Shown here one piece after another: positions 38,355-48,250 of a stretch of 64,000 bases of DNA (positions are counted from its first letter, which is position 1; every line of letters starts with the position of its first letter). The position numbers and the translations under genes are program-made. The DNA is from Pyrrhosoma nymphula (taxonomy: Eukaryota > Arthropoda > Insecta > Odonata > Coenagrionidae), in contig OY754334.1 of the NCBI GenBank assembly GCA_963573305.1, positions 33,039,614 to 33,103,613 on the forward strand, in the 5' to 3' direction. The notes below the pieces were generated by a model. The model was not told where the DNA came from. It made no database searches and saw only the letters and a list, made by a program, of their open reading frames with translations.

Positions 38355-38516
38355 TAGAATCAAAAACAAACTTTGTAAATTTTACAATCAATTTTATTCA
38401 CTACGACCGGTTTCGACGCATAGGCGACGCATACCTGAAGATGTCGCCTATGCGTCGAAACCGGTCGTAGTGAATAAAATTGATTGTAAAATTTACAAAG
38501 TTTGTTTTTGATTCTA
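38355..38516. repeat. Perfect 74-bp-arm hairpin with hammerhead-like core
   Basis: Arms 38355-38428 and 38443-38516 are exact reverse complements over 74 bp with a 14-base loop. On the plus strand the order is CGACCGGT (38404-38411), T, a 22-nt stretch, CTGAAGA (38435-38441), a short stem GTCGC/GCGTC with one mismatch, GAA (38457-38459), ACCGGTCG (38460-38467). In hammerhead terms the 8-bp CGACCGGT/ACCGGTCG would be stem III, T the cleavage-site base and CTGAAGA...GAA the core; stem I would be weak. The exact symmetry implies recent origin or correction of the arms. Frames over it are palindrome artefacts. Confidence 0.75.
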
Positions 38517-40157
38517 TTCAATAATTTACGTTGCTCTATTTGTTTTTCGGTCTGTATTTTTCTCATCATTAGTATAATTTGGGAAAATTAAGTTTGAAGG
38601 CTTATCATTAAATATTTCGTTGCAAATCTATCAAAATTCACGCAACAAGGTATTTTTTTCACCTGGTCATGTAGACTACCAGTTCCGGTGGCGATTCATT
38701 TTAGCTACCATCCAGTTACTTGGACTTGCATGTGTGTGACGGAAGTGAGTAGTATTGAAAATAATTGCTATTAGAATTGATTTTTCTGGAGTTAATCTTG
38801 AGTCTTGTGCACATTTTTCTGTATTATTGTTTCTTATTTTTAGGGGCCTTACGAAGCCCTGTTGATTTATCTCATTTCACCTTTTCCCTTTGGGCTTAAG
38901 TACTTCATCCCTCATCCTCAAAGCTTTTCTCTTCGTATCCCATTTCGCAGAAATCCCATTTATCCGGTTGGTGAGAAAAAATTCTTGCTATTTATCTAAA
39001 TTTATTACCCTTTATATCCTTTATGAGATTTTCTTACTCTCGCCTGTTTTATTTCTCATCTCGAAGCGGTTTCGTTCATTTTCACTTTCACTTGAATTTT
39101 CTTACGCGCATTATATAGTCCTACCTCTATTCATAATGGCCATATACGGTTTTATAACTACCGTTTGTACGATTCTTAGAAATTATCACTATTATTACTT
39201 ACAAATTCACCGTTAATGTTTAAGCCGAGATTGTCGCAGTGAGAATTAAATTATTCTGCTATTAGGATGCTATTTAAACGCAGCTGCTGCTCAGTGGTAA
39301 AATATATACTTAGGTATGTTTTGACTTTGTTCTGAAAGAATACTTAATCGAATCATACCAATTATTTCTCTTTCAACATTATACCCTCGCTATGAAGCAA
39401 CCGAATTGTGCGTAACTCGTGGATAAGTTCGCACGATAAAGTTGATTTTCTTTCTTTATACAACGCTAACATTTTATTCCTTGGCATGAATTATTTTTCT
39501 CTTGGTAAGGCTGTAAATTTTCCCCAAAATTTCCGATGCATTTTTTAAATCAAAATTTTGTTAGCTGACTCGCATGTAGATTGTTTACGTAAAAATTAAA
39601 TATAGCCTATAATTTATAACTTTGGGAATATTCTTAAATATTCCAGCGTCCTCTTTATCTTGAACACTGCTTCCAGAATATATTATGATGTCCTAACTTT
39701 TTTATCCATTGTTAAGCAGTTACCTATTTCACCGTAGCATTTTCAGTAATGGTGCCAATCAGTACTGCCATATAGTAAGTATAGACTTGCACTATGGTAC
39801 TACTAAGAGATTATGGCACTGGACGAATGGATGTATTCCGGTTTTATTGAGTGCCGAAATTGTTGCCATTTAGCGTATGTCAACTTGTATGGTTGTGCGT
39901 GGGATATTTAGTTAACGTTTAAGGAATTTGCCATTGAAACCATGCAACGGACCGAGCTCTTCTTTGGAAGTACTTTCCACGTAGCTTTCCAGTAGGCATT
40001 GCTATTGGACAAAATGAACTCGACTACACGAGAGATTGGGACCAGGATCCTCGGATAAATAGAGCACATAAACTATCAAACCAGAACGACCTGTACTTGT
40101 AATGAGAGGGTCATTTAAAATGGAAAAAGAAATTATCAAAATTAATGGTTTTAAATG
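38517..40157. other. No gene recognised
   Basis: A 108-codon plus frame at 38890-39216 is hydrophobic and lacks a family signature; it is treated as chance. No repeats with clear ends were seen. Confidence 0.4.
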
Positions 40158-40320
40158 AATGTGTGAAATCACTGTAAAAAAAATCAAGGCGAGTGCTTTA
40201 GTCAGCTAAGCCACCGAGACATGTCCTTAGTTAGTCAAAGAATTCGGCTGAAAATCGGGGGATCTGGGTGTGAGCCCCGAGTCCAAAAAAATTACTTTTT
40301 ATTCTGTAAATTTCATTCAT
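40158..40320. repeat. tRNA-like SINE remnants in inverted arrangement
   Basis: Left part (40158-40221): reverse-complement body 'gtgtgaaatcactgtaaaaa' followed by half a head on the minus strand ('gagtgctttagtcagctaag'). Right part (40230-40320): plus-strand head from 'gtcaaagaattcggc' through a B-box region ('gggtgtgagcccc') to 'gagtcc' and body 'attactttttattctgtaaa'. This repeats the body-head-head-body layout seen at 10.3 and 25.5 kb in a more worn form. Confidence 0.5.
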
Positions 40321-41714
40321 TCATGCATGTATACATCTCCTCAATGTGCGACTTCCGCTGAAGTTAAACTGCTTTGAGGTAGGTTTATGGATAGTTGGAT
40401 CTTTCCTTTGTGGAATATAAGGTAATGAAGAATTTATGTGCCTATTCGATTTTAAATCCGTAGATTGGAAATAAAAGTTTATTTTGAGAGTAGAGATAGC
40501 CAGTGATGGTGGAACTGAATGAGAATTGCTGCCTTTAACTTTAATAACGTTTATGTTTAAAAGTTGACAATTATTGAGAGAGAATGGACGAAGAAAGGTG
40601 CATAAGTAGGCTGGGACCAGGAGTGCCAGATTGGGCGATTTACCGCATATTGGGCGAATTTAGCTCGTAAAATGAGGTCAAATTTCAACAATCTGTGCCG
40701 GTGGCATTTTGGGCGATTTCACGGTCAGAAAATGTGATTTTGGGCGATAGTCAATGCCTCTGCCACTGCTGCGCGCTCTATTGCCGCAGACTAGGAAAGC
40801 GGCAGGGAGGATGAGTCGGAGGAAAGGGCAGGCAAAAGATTGGAGGGATGGACCGGTATAGCACAGAAACATTTCGAAGTGTTGCAGGCAATACGCGAAA
40901 CAGCCTTAGTGCAAATTTAAAAACTCATAGTCCAGGCCACGATGGGAGGGAGACATGAAAACGCGGCCGTTAACTTCGTCTCATCTCAGTGAGGAAGAGG
41001 GCGGAATTTTAACACTTCGTATAGACTCAACTATGTTTTTATTACCGAGACGGGTTGTTTTTAAGATGCAACCATTTTCAAGATCGGAGCCAACGGTGCC
41101 AGGGAGGTTTGCTGCTGCGCGGGGAATGAGACCCAGGTCGGAAAAAATATTGTATTGAGGTCTAAATTAGGTGCTCAATAGTATCAACTCATCATGTATC
41201 TATCAAGCTCCGGTTTCCAACGCTGCAGAACTGCTGTAATAAGTTTCAGTAGCTGGAGTAAATGCTGCAGTTATTTACATCACAGATGTTTGCCAAGTTG
41301 CCAGATGCAAGCCAAACACATCCAGGTCATCTAGAGGCAACGGATATGAGGACGATGGCTGTGATGATAGTATAAATATTTTCTCCATTCCTCTAAGGAC
41401 CCAGATTGGTGGAACACATCTTCCGATTGAATGATAATACACTGTAAAATAAAATATTCTGATATATCACCAAATTAAAGCTGACAGAAAAAAAGGTTGA
41501 GCAAACAAAAATTGATACGGAGTAAGTTGGCATCCATAAAGAAGATATAGTGAATAAAGAGATTCATCGAAGGAAAATTGATGAATTAAAAGGGCTTCCA
41601 GGAAAAACAAAGTCAAAAGGCCAAAAAAACCTGTCCAGAAAAAAAGGAGGAGAAACCACATTGAAAGAATGAGATTTTGAAAGGAGAAGAGAAAGACCAC
41701 CAAGCAAACCAATT
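40321..41714. other. No gene; short interspersed TTGGGCGA motif at 40.6-40.75 kb
   Basis: TTGGGCGA occurs four times within about 120 bp (40631, 40650, 40709, 40740), next to 'gtgccaga' at 40623. This may be subterminal repetition of an unrecognised DNA transposon, but no terminal pair was identified. Otherwise nothing was seen. Confidence 0.3.
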
Positions 41715-42065
41715 GTTCATCGTGAAATTAAATAAATTTCGTAACTTCCACACTGGTTTATTGGTGACCACCCCTGACCGGTTTTATCGCATCCGTGTCT
41801 TTTATCAAGAGGACAGTCCAATTCTTTCCTGTAGCGAGTTCGCATTTATACCATGCTTATGTAAAGAGTGGGAGGGGAAGTCTAAGGAAGTAGCGGTTAG
41901 GATGACTAAGGGATGGAAGACTTAAGGATTGAATATCGGGCTGGGGGTCGACTTAACGGAACATTTGTTTCGAAGATGATGACTCGAAAATGCTGAAACC
42001 GGTCGGGGGTTGCTACCTATAAACTAGTGTGGAAGTTACAAAGTTTATTTAATTTCACAATGAAC
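41715..42065. repeat. Hairpin element with 70-bp arms
   Basis: Arms 41715-41784 and 41996-42065 are equal in length and nearly complementary, with roughly eight mismatches and no gaps. The inner ends carry gaccggttt / aaaccggtc, the same CCGGT(T) block as in the 38.4-kb hairpin, and the interior has cgaagatgatg and gctgaaacc, a degenerate form of its 'ctgaagatg...gaaacc' pattern. The sequence AAACCAATTGTT lies just outside on the left (41706-41717, overlapping the arm start) and again at 42105-42116, possibly a target duplication if the element is slightly longer on the right. Confidence 0.6.
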
Positions 42066-43658
42066 ACTAAATTCTATTTAGTTAAATCGCGAGTAATAGA
42101 AGATAAACCAATTGTTTCTCGCTGTCCATAGTCGGCCAAACTGGAAAATGAAGAAGTAAATAAAAATGTAGGCCACGGATTGTGATGAAGCCGAGTTCAT
42201 GGTAATTTTAGTCGGTTGAATAGGCTGCGCAGGTATAAATAAACGATGGATGCAAAGATAAAAAAGCGATGGCCGAAGCGAAGAAAGGAAGGAAGGATAA
42301 GAAAACGAAGAGGAACTGGCTTTGACTTGGTTCATTCCGTTTTGTACATGAATTCAATTTTTTCTGTGTAGGCACTCGATGAGTAGAATAACTGAATCCA
42401 AATTTTACTGAATTCAGATTTCAGAGATTCGCAATATCCGCATAACGCCGATTCCCGTGTTCGCAACACTCCAATATAGAGGATAGTGATGCTTCTTTTG
42501 TTTTTGGAGGCCTCTGACTGGTTGGTTTCATTCTTTTGGATGGAAATTCAGAGCGTGCTCTATTCCTTTGGTCCGAACAAAATCTGTGCAAAAATTTGAA
42601 TCCTAATCAATTTTGATAACTCTAGAATGTCATGCGGTTGATATTTATTTGTATTAAACTTGTGTGCAGAAATTGTACCAAAATTTGACCGTGGGACAAC
42701 GGCTTTAGTTCTTATTTGGAATAAGTCTTACTTCCTTTTCCACGTATTTTATGTTTTCATGCTTAACTATTTGGAAATCTATTATCACTGAAGTAAAAAT
42801 CAATGAATATTTACCGTGGTGAATACCTTATATAATAAGTACTTTAATAAATATTGGTAGAAATAGATTACCTTAATAAATATAGGTGGAAATGTACATT
42901 GTGTTTTTTACTTCAGTGCCTTTTCGGTATCCTCTTGACTCCGTCTACTTTTTGGCCTCTCATTCCCTGGTTATCCTCCTCGCCCTCCGCCACTCCTTTC
43001 CCCTCTCCCGAGGCGATATTTCAGACCCTTATATCGCGGGCGTGAAGTTGAGCTATAGGTCTTTATCCTGCCAAAATTCTCCTCTTCAACCCCTCCATTA
43101 GAAACTAACCACCCCTTTCGTGCCTCATTACTCTCACACCCTCCCTCCACCCGCTTCCTCTCTGGCTTGTCTTCTCGAAAAAATATGGCCTTCCTTCTTA
43201 GCCATCCCCCTCCGCCCTCACTACGAGCTTCTCACAGTCAGTCTCCTCTCGAACTTGGGGTCGCAGTTGAGCATTTGCCCTGGCATCCCTTCACCTGCTC
43301 TGACTTCCCCCCTTTTTCTTTTCCCTTCTAAATTAATTTCTCTGCCTTTTCCCTCTATTTCCCTTCCCCCTGAAAATTCTCCATACCCTTTATCCACCTT
43401 GGCGTGAATGTTTCCCTACACCTCCCTCCTCAGCAGATTTTTTCTCATTCTTGCCCCTCCCCCCCCGCCCACTCCCCCACTTTCCTTATCTTGTTCATCT
43501 TCCCCGTTTCGTGCCAACCTGTTCTATTATTCTGTGCTGGTGGCATTTATGCCCCTTGCTGTCTGTGTGGACTGACTATCTTTCGCTCAAAATGTTTGGT
43601 AGTGTGGTGGTGGTGAGAGAGGGGTTCTTTATGCTATCTGAATGAACGCATTTCATAG
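42066..43658. other. No gene; pyrimidine-rich tract at 42.9-43.5 kb
   Basis: About 600 bp of the plus strand is strongly C+T-rich, leaving several overlapping low-complexity frames (42854-43045, 43120-43407, 43404-43616) rich in Pro, Ser and Leu. These are composition artefacts. No motif or element end was found. Confidence 0.45.
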
Positions 43659-44139
43659 CAGTGCAGAGTCTCGACTGTCTGAGTTAATTTGAACTGATGC
43701 CACCTCGGATAATCGAAAACTCGGATGATCCGGTTGGGTTGGAACCGCGTACTCAATTAATTAAATGAACACGCTATGTTCAAGCCTTCCTGTATTGATT
43801 CGTATATGTACATAGTTACATTTTTTTTAAAATTGTAGAAGTAATCTTTTTAAATAAAATATTTCTCTTTCCCTCCATATTATATGCGTCAATTGTCCAA
43901 ACACTCCTTTTCTCTGATTATATCTTGGCAATTCAGTGACTAAATATTTACGGGGAAGCTTTCCTCCACGTAGCTGTTGAGAAAAGGAAAATAATATTTA
44001 GAAATTGTGATAAAGCAACAATTAAGAAAATTACAGCACATACATACCTGACTCAATAATGCGGTGATTTAGCCGAATATGTGCCACGGATAATTCGGAA
44101 CCGCGCTAAACCGGGATGTGGGTAATCGAGAGATTACTG
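43659..44139. mobile_element. Non-autonomous pogo/Tigger-like DNA element
   Basis: The left end begins CAGTGCAGAGTCTCGA and has 'ctcggataatcg' and 'ctcggatgatccgg'; the right end, read on the minus strand, begins CAGTAATCTCTCGATTACCC and has 'ggttccgaattatccg'. CAGT termini with repeated 'tcggataatccg' motifs are characteristic of pogo/Tigger-type elements. The termini are only moderately similar and a TA target duplication is not exact (tag and tcgta flanks). Length is 481 bp with no transposase remnant. Confidence 0.5.
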
Positions 44140-45769
44140 TCGTAAGTAATTCATTGGAACGCGATTCTACAGCTGCGGTCATTCCGTATTTACTTCGCAT
44201 ATCTGCATCCTAATAATAGCTGAGCCCTGGCATGGTAAACGTCGGTATTTTAAATTGTAGCCGGCCTTCGCCTTCCTGATAGAAGTGGTACCTTTCCAGA
44301 CAGTACAGTAATTTTATCCATTGGCACTGTCTCCTGCGGTGAAGATATAGCTCTTTAATTAACTATTTTTTAAAGGATAATTTGCTAATGAAAAATATGT
44401 GGCATTATTTTTAGGACGCTCTTAGTACAAAAACATGCTTATATTTACTATTTGTTATTTGACGGCGAGCAGATATGAACATGTAAAGTTAGGCAACCAC
44501 CTGGGGCAGTGGTGGAAAGCTTAGTAATTCTGTGTGTTTTTGTGCCATAGCCGATAATCAATGCTATGTCGGGCGTTGAAATATTCCTCTGCCCTTGTGC
44601 ATTGAGATTTATTATCTGCACAGGTGGGTTTCCCTATGCGGCAACCACGTATATTACTGAGTCATTTCTTGTTAAATGGGCAAATTTCAGAAATAATTTT
44701 GCCACAACACCAACCTTTCTTAGTTCGTAGCAGTTTTCCTAATTATTGAGAAAAATGTTGCCCCTATATTATCGGAAACTTCGCAATAAAAAAAGAGCGT
44801 AAAAACGTATTTTTAGAACCTCTTTCGACGAGGTATAGCTCTTTTGTTATGAATTGCACGGACGTAAGAAGAAATAATTGAAAGGCCTGAACTGTGATCT
44901 TTGCAAGCATTTAGTCAAAGTTAGACTTTGTACAAGTTAAAGTTCTTTTTTTACTGTTTGAAATCAAACTTACAAATTGTCATATTTTGAATATTTAGGC
45001 ATAAAATACACCAAGAAGGACTATGAATAACAGGTCGATATTTTTACTTGTAGCGGCTAAGTGTATGTAGTGTAGGTGGAAAAAAATTACATGGATACAT
45101 ATTGGAATTCTTTCACCAAGAAAAATTTTCTCGAATTTGAGAAATTTTGAAAAAAATAGTTTTTGGTAAAAATAAGTTATGAGGTTTTAAAAAGCAAGCA
45201 AGATGGAATTAGATAGTCATCTAGATTTACTTGCCAATAAAATAAGAATCTATTTGTGATTCACATGGTTTGAAGCGATGCAGTATCAACGCTGGACTCC
45301 AATGAGGAATAGGCTTCCACATACGTGTAGATGCCATAAGGAATTCCTTTATGTGTGGTAATCGTGTATGGAAACTAACTGGAAGCACTCTCAGTGCTAT
45401 TGACACACCTTGTGGGATGTGGAAATGGAGATAGGATGGTCACAGAGAGGATGGAGTAGGGAAAGAAGGGAAGAGGATTGGGAGGTGGGAGAAAAAGTTC
45501 AATCTTGGGGAATAATATACCAGGAGATGGACATTGGGAGGAAGAGGGAACACTGATTGAACTAGTATTCAGCAAAAATAAGTTTCCGGTTGCAATGTGA
45601 CATACAATGAAAACACTACAGTGTATTTAATTAATGAGAATGTTCAAGTAGCAGTAGGCTCCTGAGTTAATTTGTGTACCTTCCCAGTCTATATGGCTCC
45701 ATGAAATTACAGCATTGTTGCGAACGAAAAATAACGAAAGAAATCAAAGAAATGAAAGAGAAAAATGAG
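44140..45769. other. No gene recognised
   Basis: AT-rich DNA. A GA-rich patch at 45420-45550 opens a low-complexity minus frame. Nothing else was seen. Confidence 0.45.
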
Positions 45770-46360
45770 CCCACAGTGAATAATTAAATTTTCAAAATTT
45801 ACTCAGCTAAGGCCAAAGTTCTGTTTTGGCTGGGGAAACAGGAACCTACACTTTCTGTGTGTGCCTGTGCCATTCACCAAAATTTAAAATATATTTTGGC
45901 AGCCATAAAGAATACGGTAAACTATAAGGATCTCCTTATTTGCTTTGTGTGCATTTCAGAAAAGGAGTCCTGAATGCTATCAAACGCTCATCAATTTCCA
46001 GGAATTCATGAATTCCAAAAATTACTGCGGGAAGAATATGACATTTTGCAAAAGGATGAAACAGAAGTGAAATTTAAGCAGTGGATGTCCACGGATCGGT
46101 GCGGGCCTATTCTTCCATTCCGAGAATACTTCGAAAAACTCTTAGAAATCTTTGGAAAGTTGAAAATACACCATTTCATAAGCAAGAAGCAAGCTTAATA
46201 TTTGAATTCTATGAAGACAAGCCTGCGAGATGATGAATGCATTGTCTTGGGAGATTTTGCAGAAGATTTTTCTGTTATCATGCAAGATGAAGTTCAATCG
46301 TATCATCGGTCAAACTTACAGGCAAATGTACATCCTTTTGTAATACACCCTTTCTAAATT
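45770..46360 (+). pseudogene. Broken copy of an unnamed conserved protein family
   Basis: Successive frames give FSKFTQLRPKFC, then after a frameshift near 45865 CACAIHQNLKYILAAIKN, a stop at 45969-45971, HQFPGIHEFQKLLREEYD, VKFKQWMSTDR, a stop at about 46196, then LGDFAEDFSVIMQDEVQSYH and NLQANVHPFVIH. From memory these match, in order, the segments FSKF.QLRPK.C, C.C.IHQN.KL, FKQW.STDR and DFAENYSF..QDE.QS.HW.N.QATIHPF of a large family of uncharacterised proteins in insects and cnidarians, probably spread by mobile elements; I cannot give it an accepted name. The order is preserved over about 590 bp with one frameshift and two stops, so the copy is dead. Sequence beyond 46360 is no longer recognisable. 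Confidence 0.6.
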
Positions 46361-47122
46361 CTGTCGTTTCACATAATTTTTAGTCGATGGGATGTCTTTA
46401 GTCTGATGTGTTTAGCAATTGGATACTCGATCATGGCAGTGCTGTCACCCTGATCATTATGTTTTGGAATTTAACTAGGATTTCTGTCGATGAAAAGATT
46501 CATTATTAATATTGGCAGATTTTTATGCTAATATTCGATAACTTTATTCAGTTAAATAATGCTTATTATTTAAGGAAAAAATCTTCTCTGACGTGGAGTT
46601 TTAAAGCGCGCATTATTGTGGTATTTGTTTGTTTGAAAATATTATGATACTGTTAAATTCACCTGATTCTGATGTAGTTTTGTCTCATTTCGGGCTGTGA
46701 CGCAATGCATTTAAATTGACTGTTTAGTCGACGAAGAGTTGCATTGGTGTGCATTGAAGTCTTCCCCGGTGTCTAAAAAGCTTAAGGTGGTTGGAGCGAT
46801 TTTTGTTTATATGCAGATTTCCGAGAAACTTTACATACGTGTTGTCATTAGTGATATCTATAGGTAAAAGTGATAAAAATTGCAACATACCGATTAGGTT
46901 TTTGGCAATCCAATGCTATATTAACACATAGCCTTATGGCACATGAATTATATTTCTTAATAATTACATTGCATATGTACAAGTTTTCTTCTTATGCATT
47001 TTATATTATTATTTTTACTGTTGCTAACAAATATCAAGGTGTCATGCCGAGTCCAATATTCGAAGACAAAATATTTCAAAGTAATTTCGTCTAAATTTCG
47101 ACCGAAAACTCTAGTGCTTTAA
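46361..47122. other. No gene recognised
   Basis: No motif of the preceding family continues and no repeat end is clear. The 74-codon frame at 46870-47094 is not recognisable. Confidence 0.4.
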
Positions 47123-47475
47123 TTAAGGAAATAAATTTAATGTATATTTCTTGTATAATTTCCAACAGTGCCTGGATGGTGAGTTCCAATGGATGCACTT
47201 GAAATGTGGTTCGAGTTGTTTTCGACTTATTGTAAAAGTTATTGAAATGTGCACTCTATTACCCACGATTACCGCTCCAGTCACCTTAAAAGCAAACGGA
47301 GAGCGCATGATTTCCTGCCGTAACCCAAGGTAACTAATTTTTTTATAAAAATCTTTCGCATTATTTTTGCTGACGCAACTCCGGAACGCCTCGAACCTTT
47401 TCACATTGGCCCTCTTAATCTTCCCGAGCCTCGTTTCGACTTGAGCGATCGTCGATAAGCGAGCTATCACCATAA
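47123..47475 (-). pseudogene. Possible LINE ORF2 linker fragment
   Basis: The 116-codon minus frame contains NNAKDFYKKISYLGLRQEIM then SPFAFKVTGAVIVGNR. This recalls the linker between endonuclease and reverse transcriptase in LINE ORF2 proteins (a '..FY..i..lr......' segment before 'dk.G.il..'). No catalytic motif is present. A chance frame cannot be excluded. Confidence 0.35.
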
Positions 47476-48169
47476 TATTGTCATAAAAATTCCTCGCATT
47501 CTCATAATGCTTTAATCTAGACTTTTATTGGTTCTTTACATAACTTTCACCGTATCTCAACTTGACATTTCCCCATTCAAAACACGCCCTCTCACTTTGC
47601 ATTTCATCCACTCTTTCGCGGCGAGCCAGAGAATTCCATATCGCGAATAACATGCCATTTTTTTTCCATAACCCTTCAAATTGGTAACGATTTTCAATGG
47701 GTGTGTACTTCGAGATTTATTTCGATGTATTTTTTTTCTGGCGTATTTTGCGAGGAAAGCATTTGAATTCCGCTCGATATATTTGTAATCATATCACTTT
47801 CATCGCTGATACGCTTCGTTCCTCTGCGGTGGATATAAAATATATTTCAGTATTAAAAATTTTTTTTTGACATCCTTGGAGATAGTTATAACCCATATTT
47901 TTAAAAGTAGGTAGTGTTTTTAATGTGCATGTGAATGAAAACATCAGCCTATGCAATCACCCACGGTAGGTTAATTTATTTAATAAATGCTTTGTTTTTT
48001 GCTTTGCTATGATGTTGGCTTGGGATGAAGTTGAAATTTGGTAATGTTTTTGTATTTCTCTCGACATGGTAAAACATTCCATTATTTATGCCACATTGGC
48101 GGTTTTGCGTTGTTATTGGGTTGGATTTGACTTTGTAGTCCAAGTTCAGAGTGCAGATTAGCCCAGAAT
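47476..48169. other. No gene recognised
   Basis: AT-rich DNA without recognised motifs. Translation of the minus strand immediately upstream of the possible LINE fragment is broken by stops. Confidence 0.35.
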
Positions 48170-48250
48170 CAGAGTACTTTACTTGGCACCAACTGAAATT
48201 TGTAGTTGTAACAACTACAAAGTTGAGTTGGCGCTATTAAGAGGACTCTG
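48170..48250. repeat. Symmetric 40-bp-arm hairpin
   Basis: Centred on 48210, arms 48170-48209 and 48211-48250 pair without gaps. The inner 11 bp (tttgtagttgt / acaactacaaa) and the outer 'cagagt'/'actctg' are perfect, with some mismatches between. The loop is one base. It may be a short foldback or MITE-like element; no flanking duplication is evident. Confidence 0.5.

Noticed and set aside
43120..43616. Overlapping proline-rich frames
   Set aside because: Artefacts of a C+T-rich tract; several frames are open at once.
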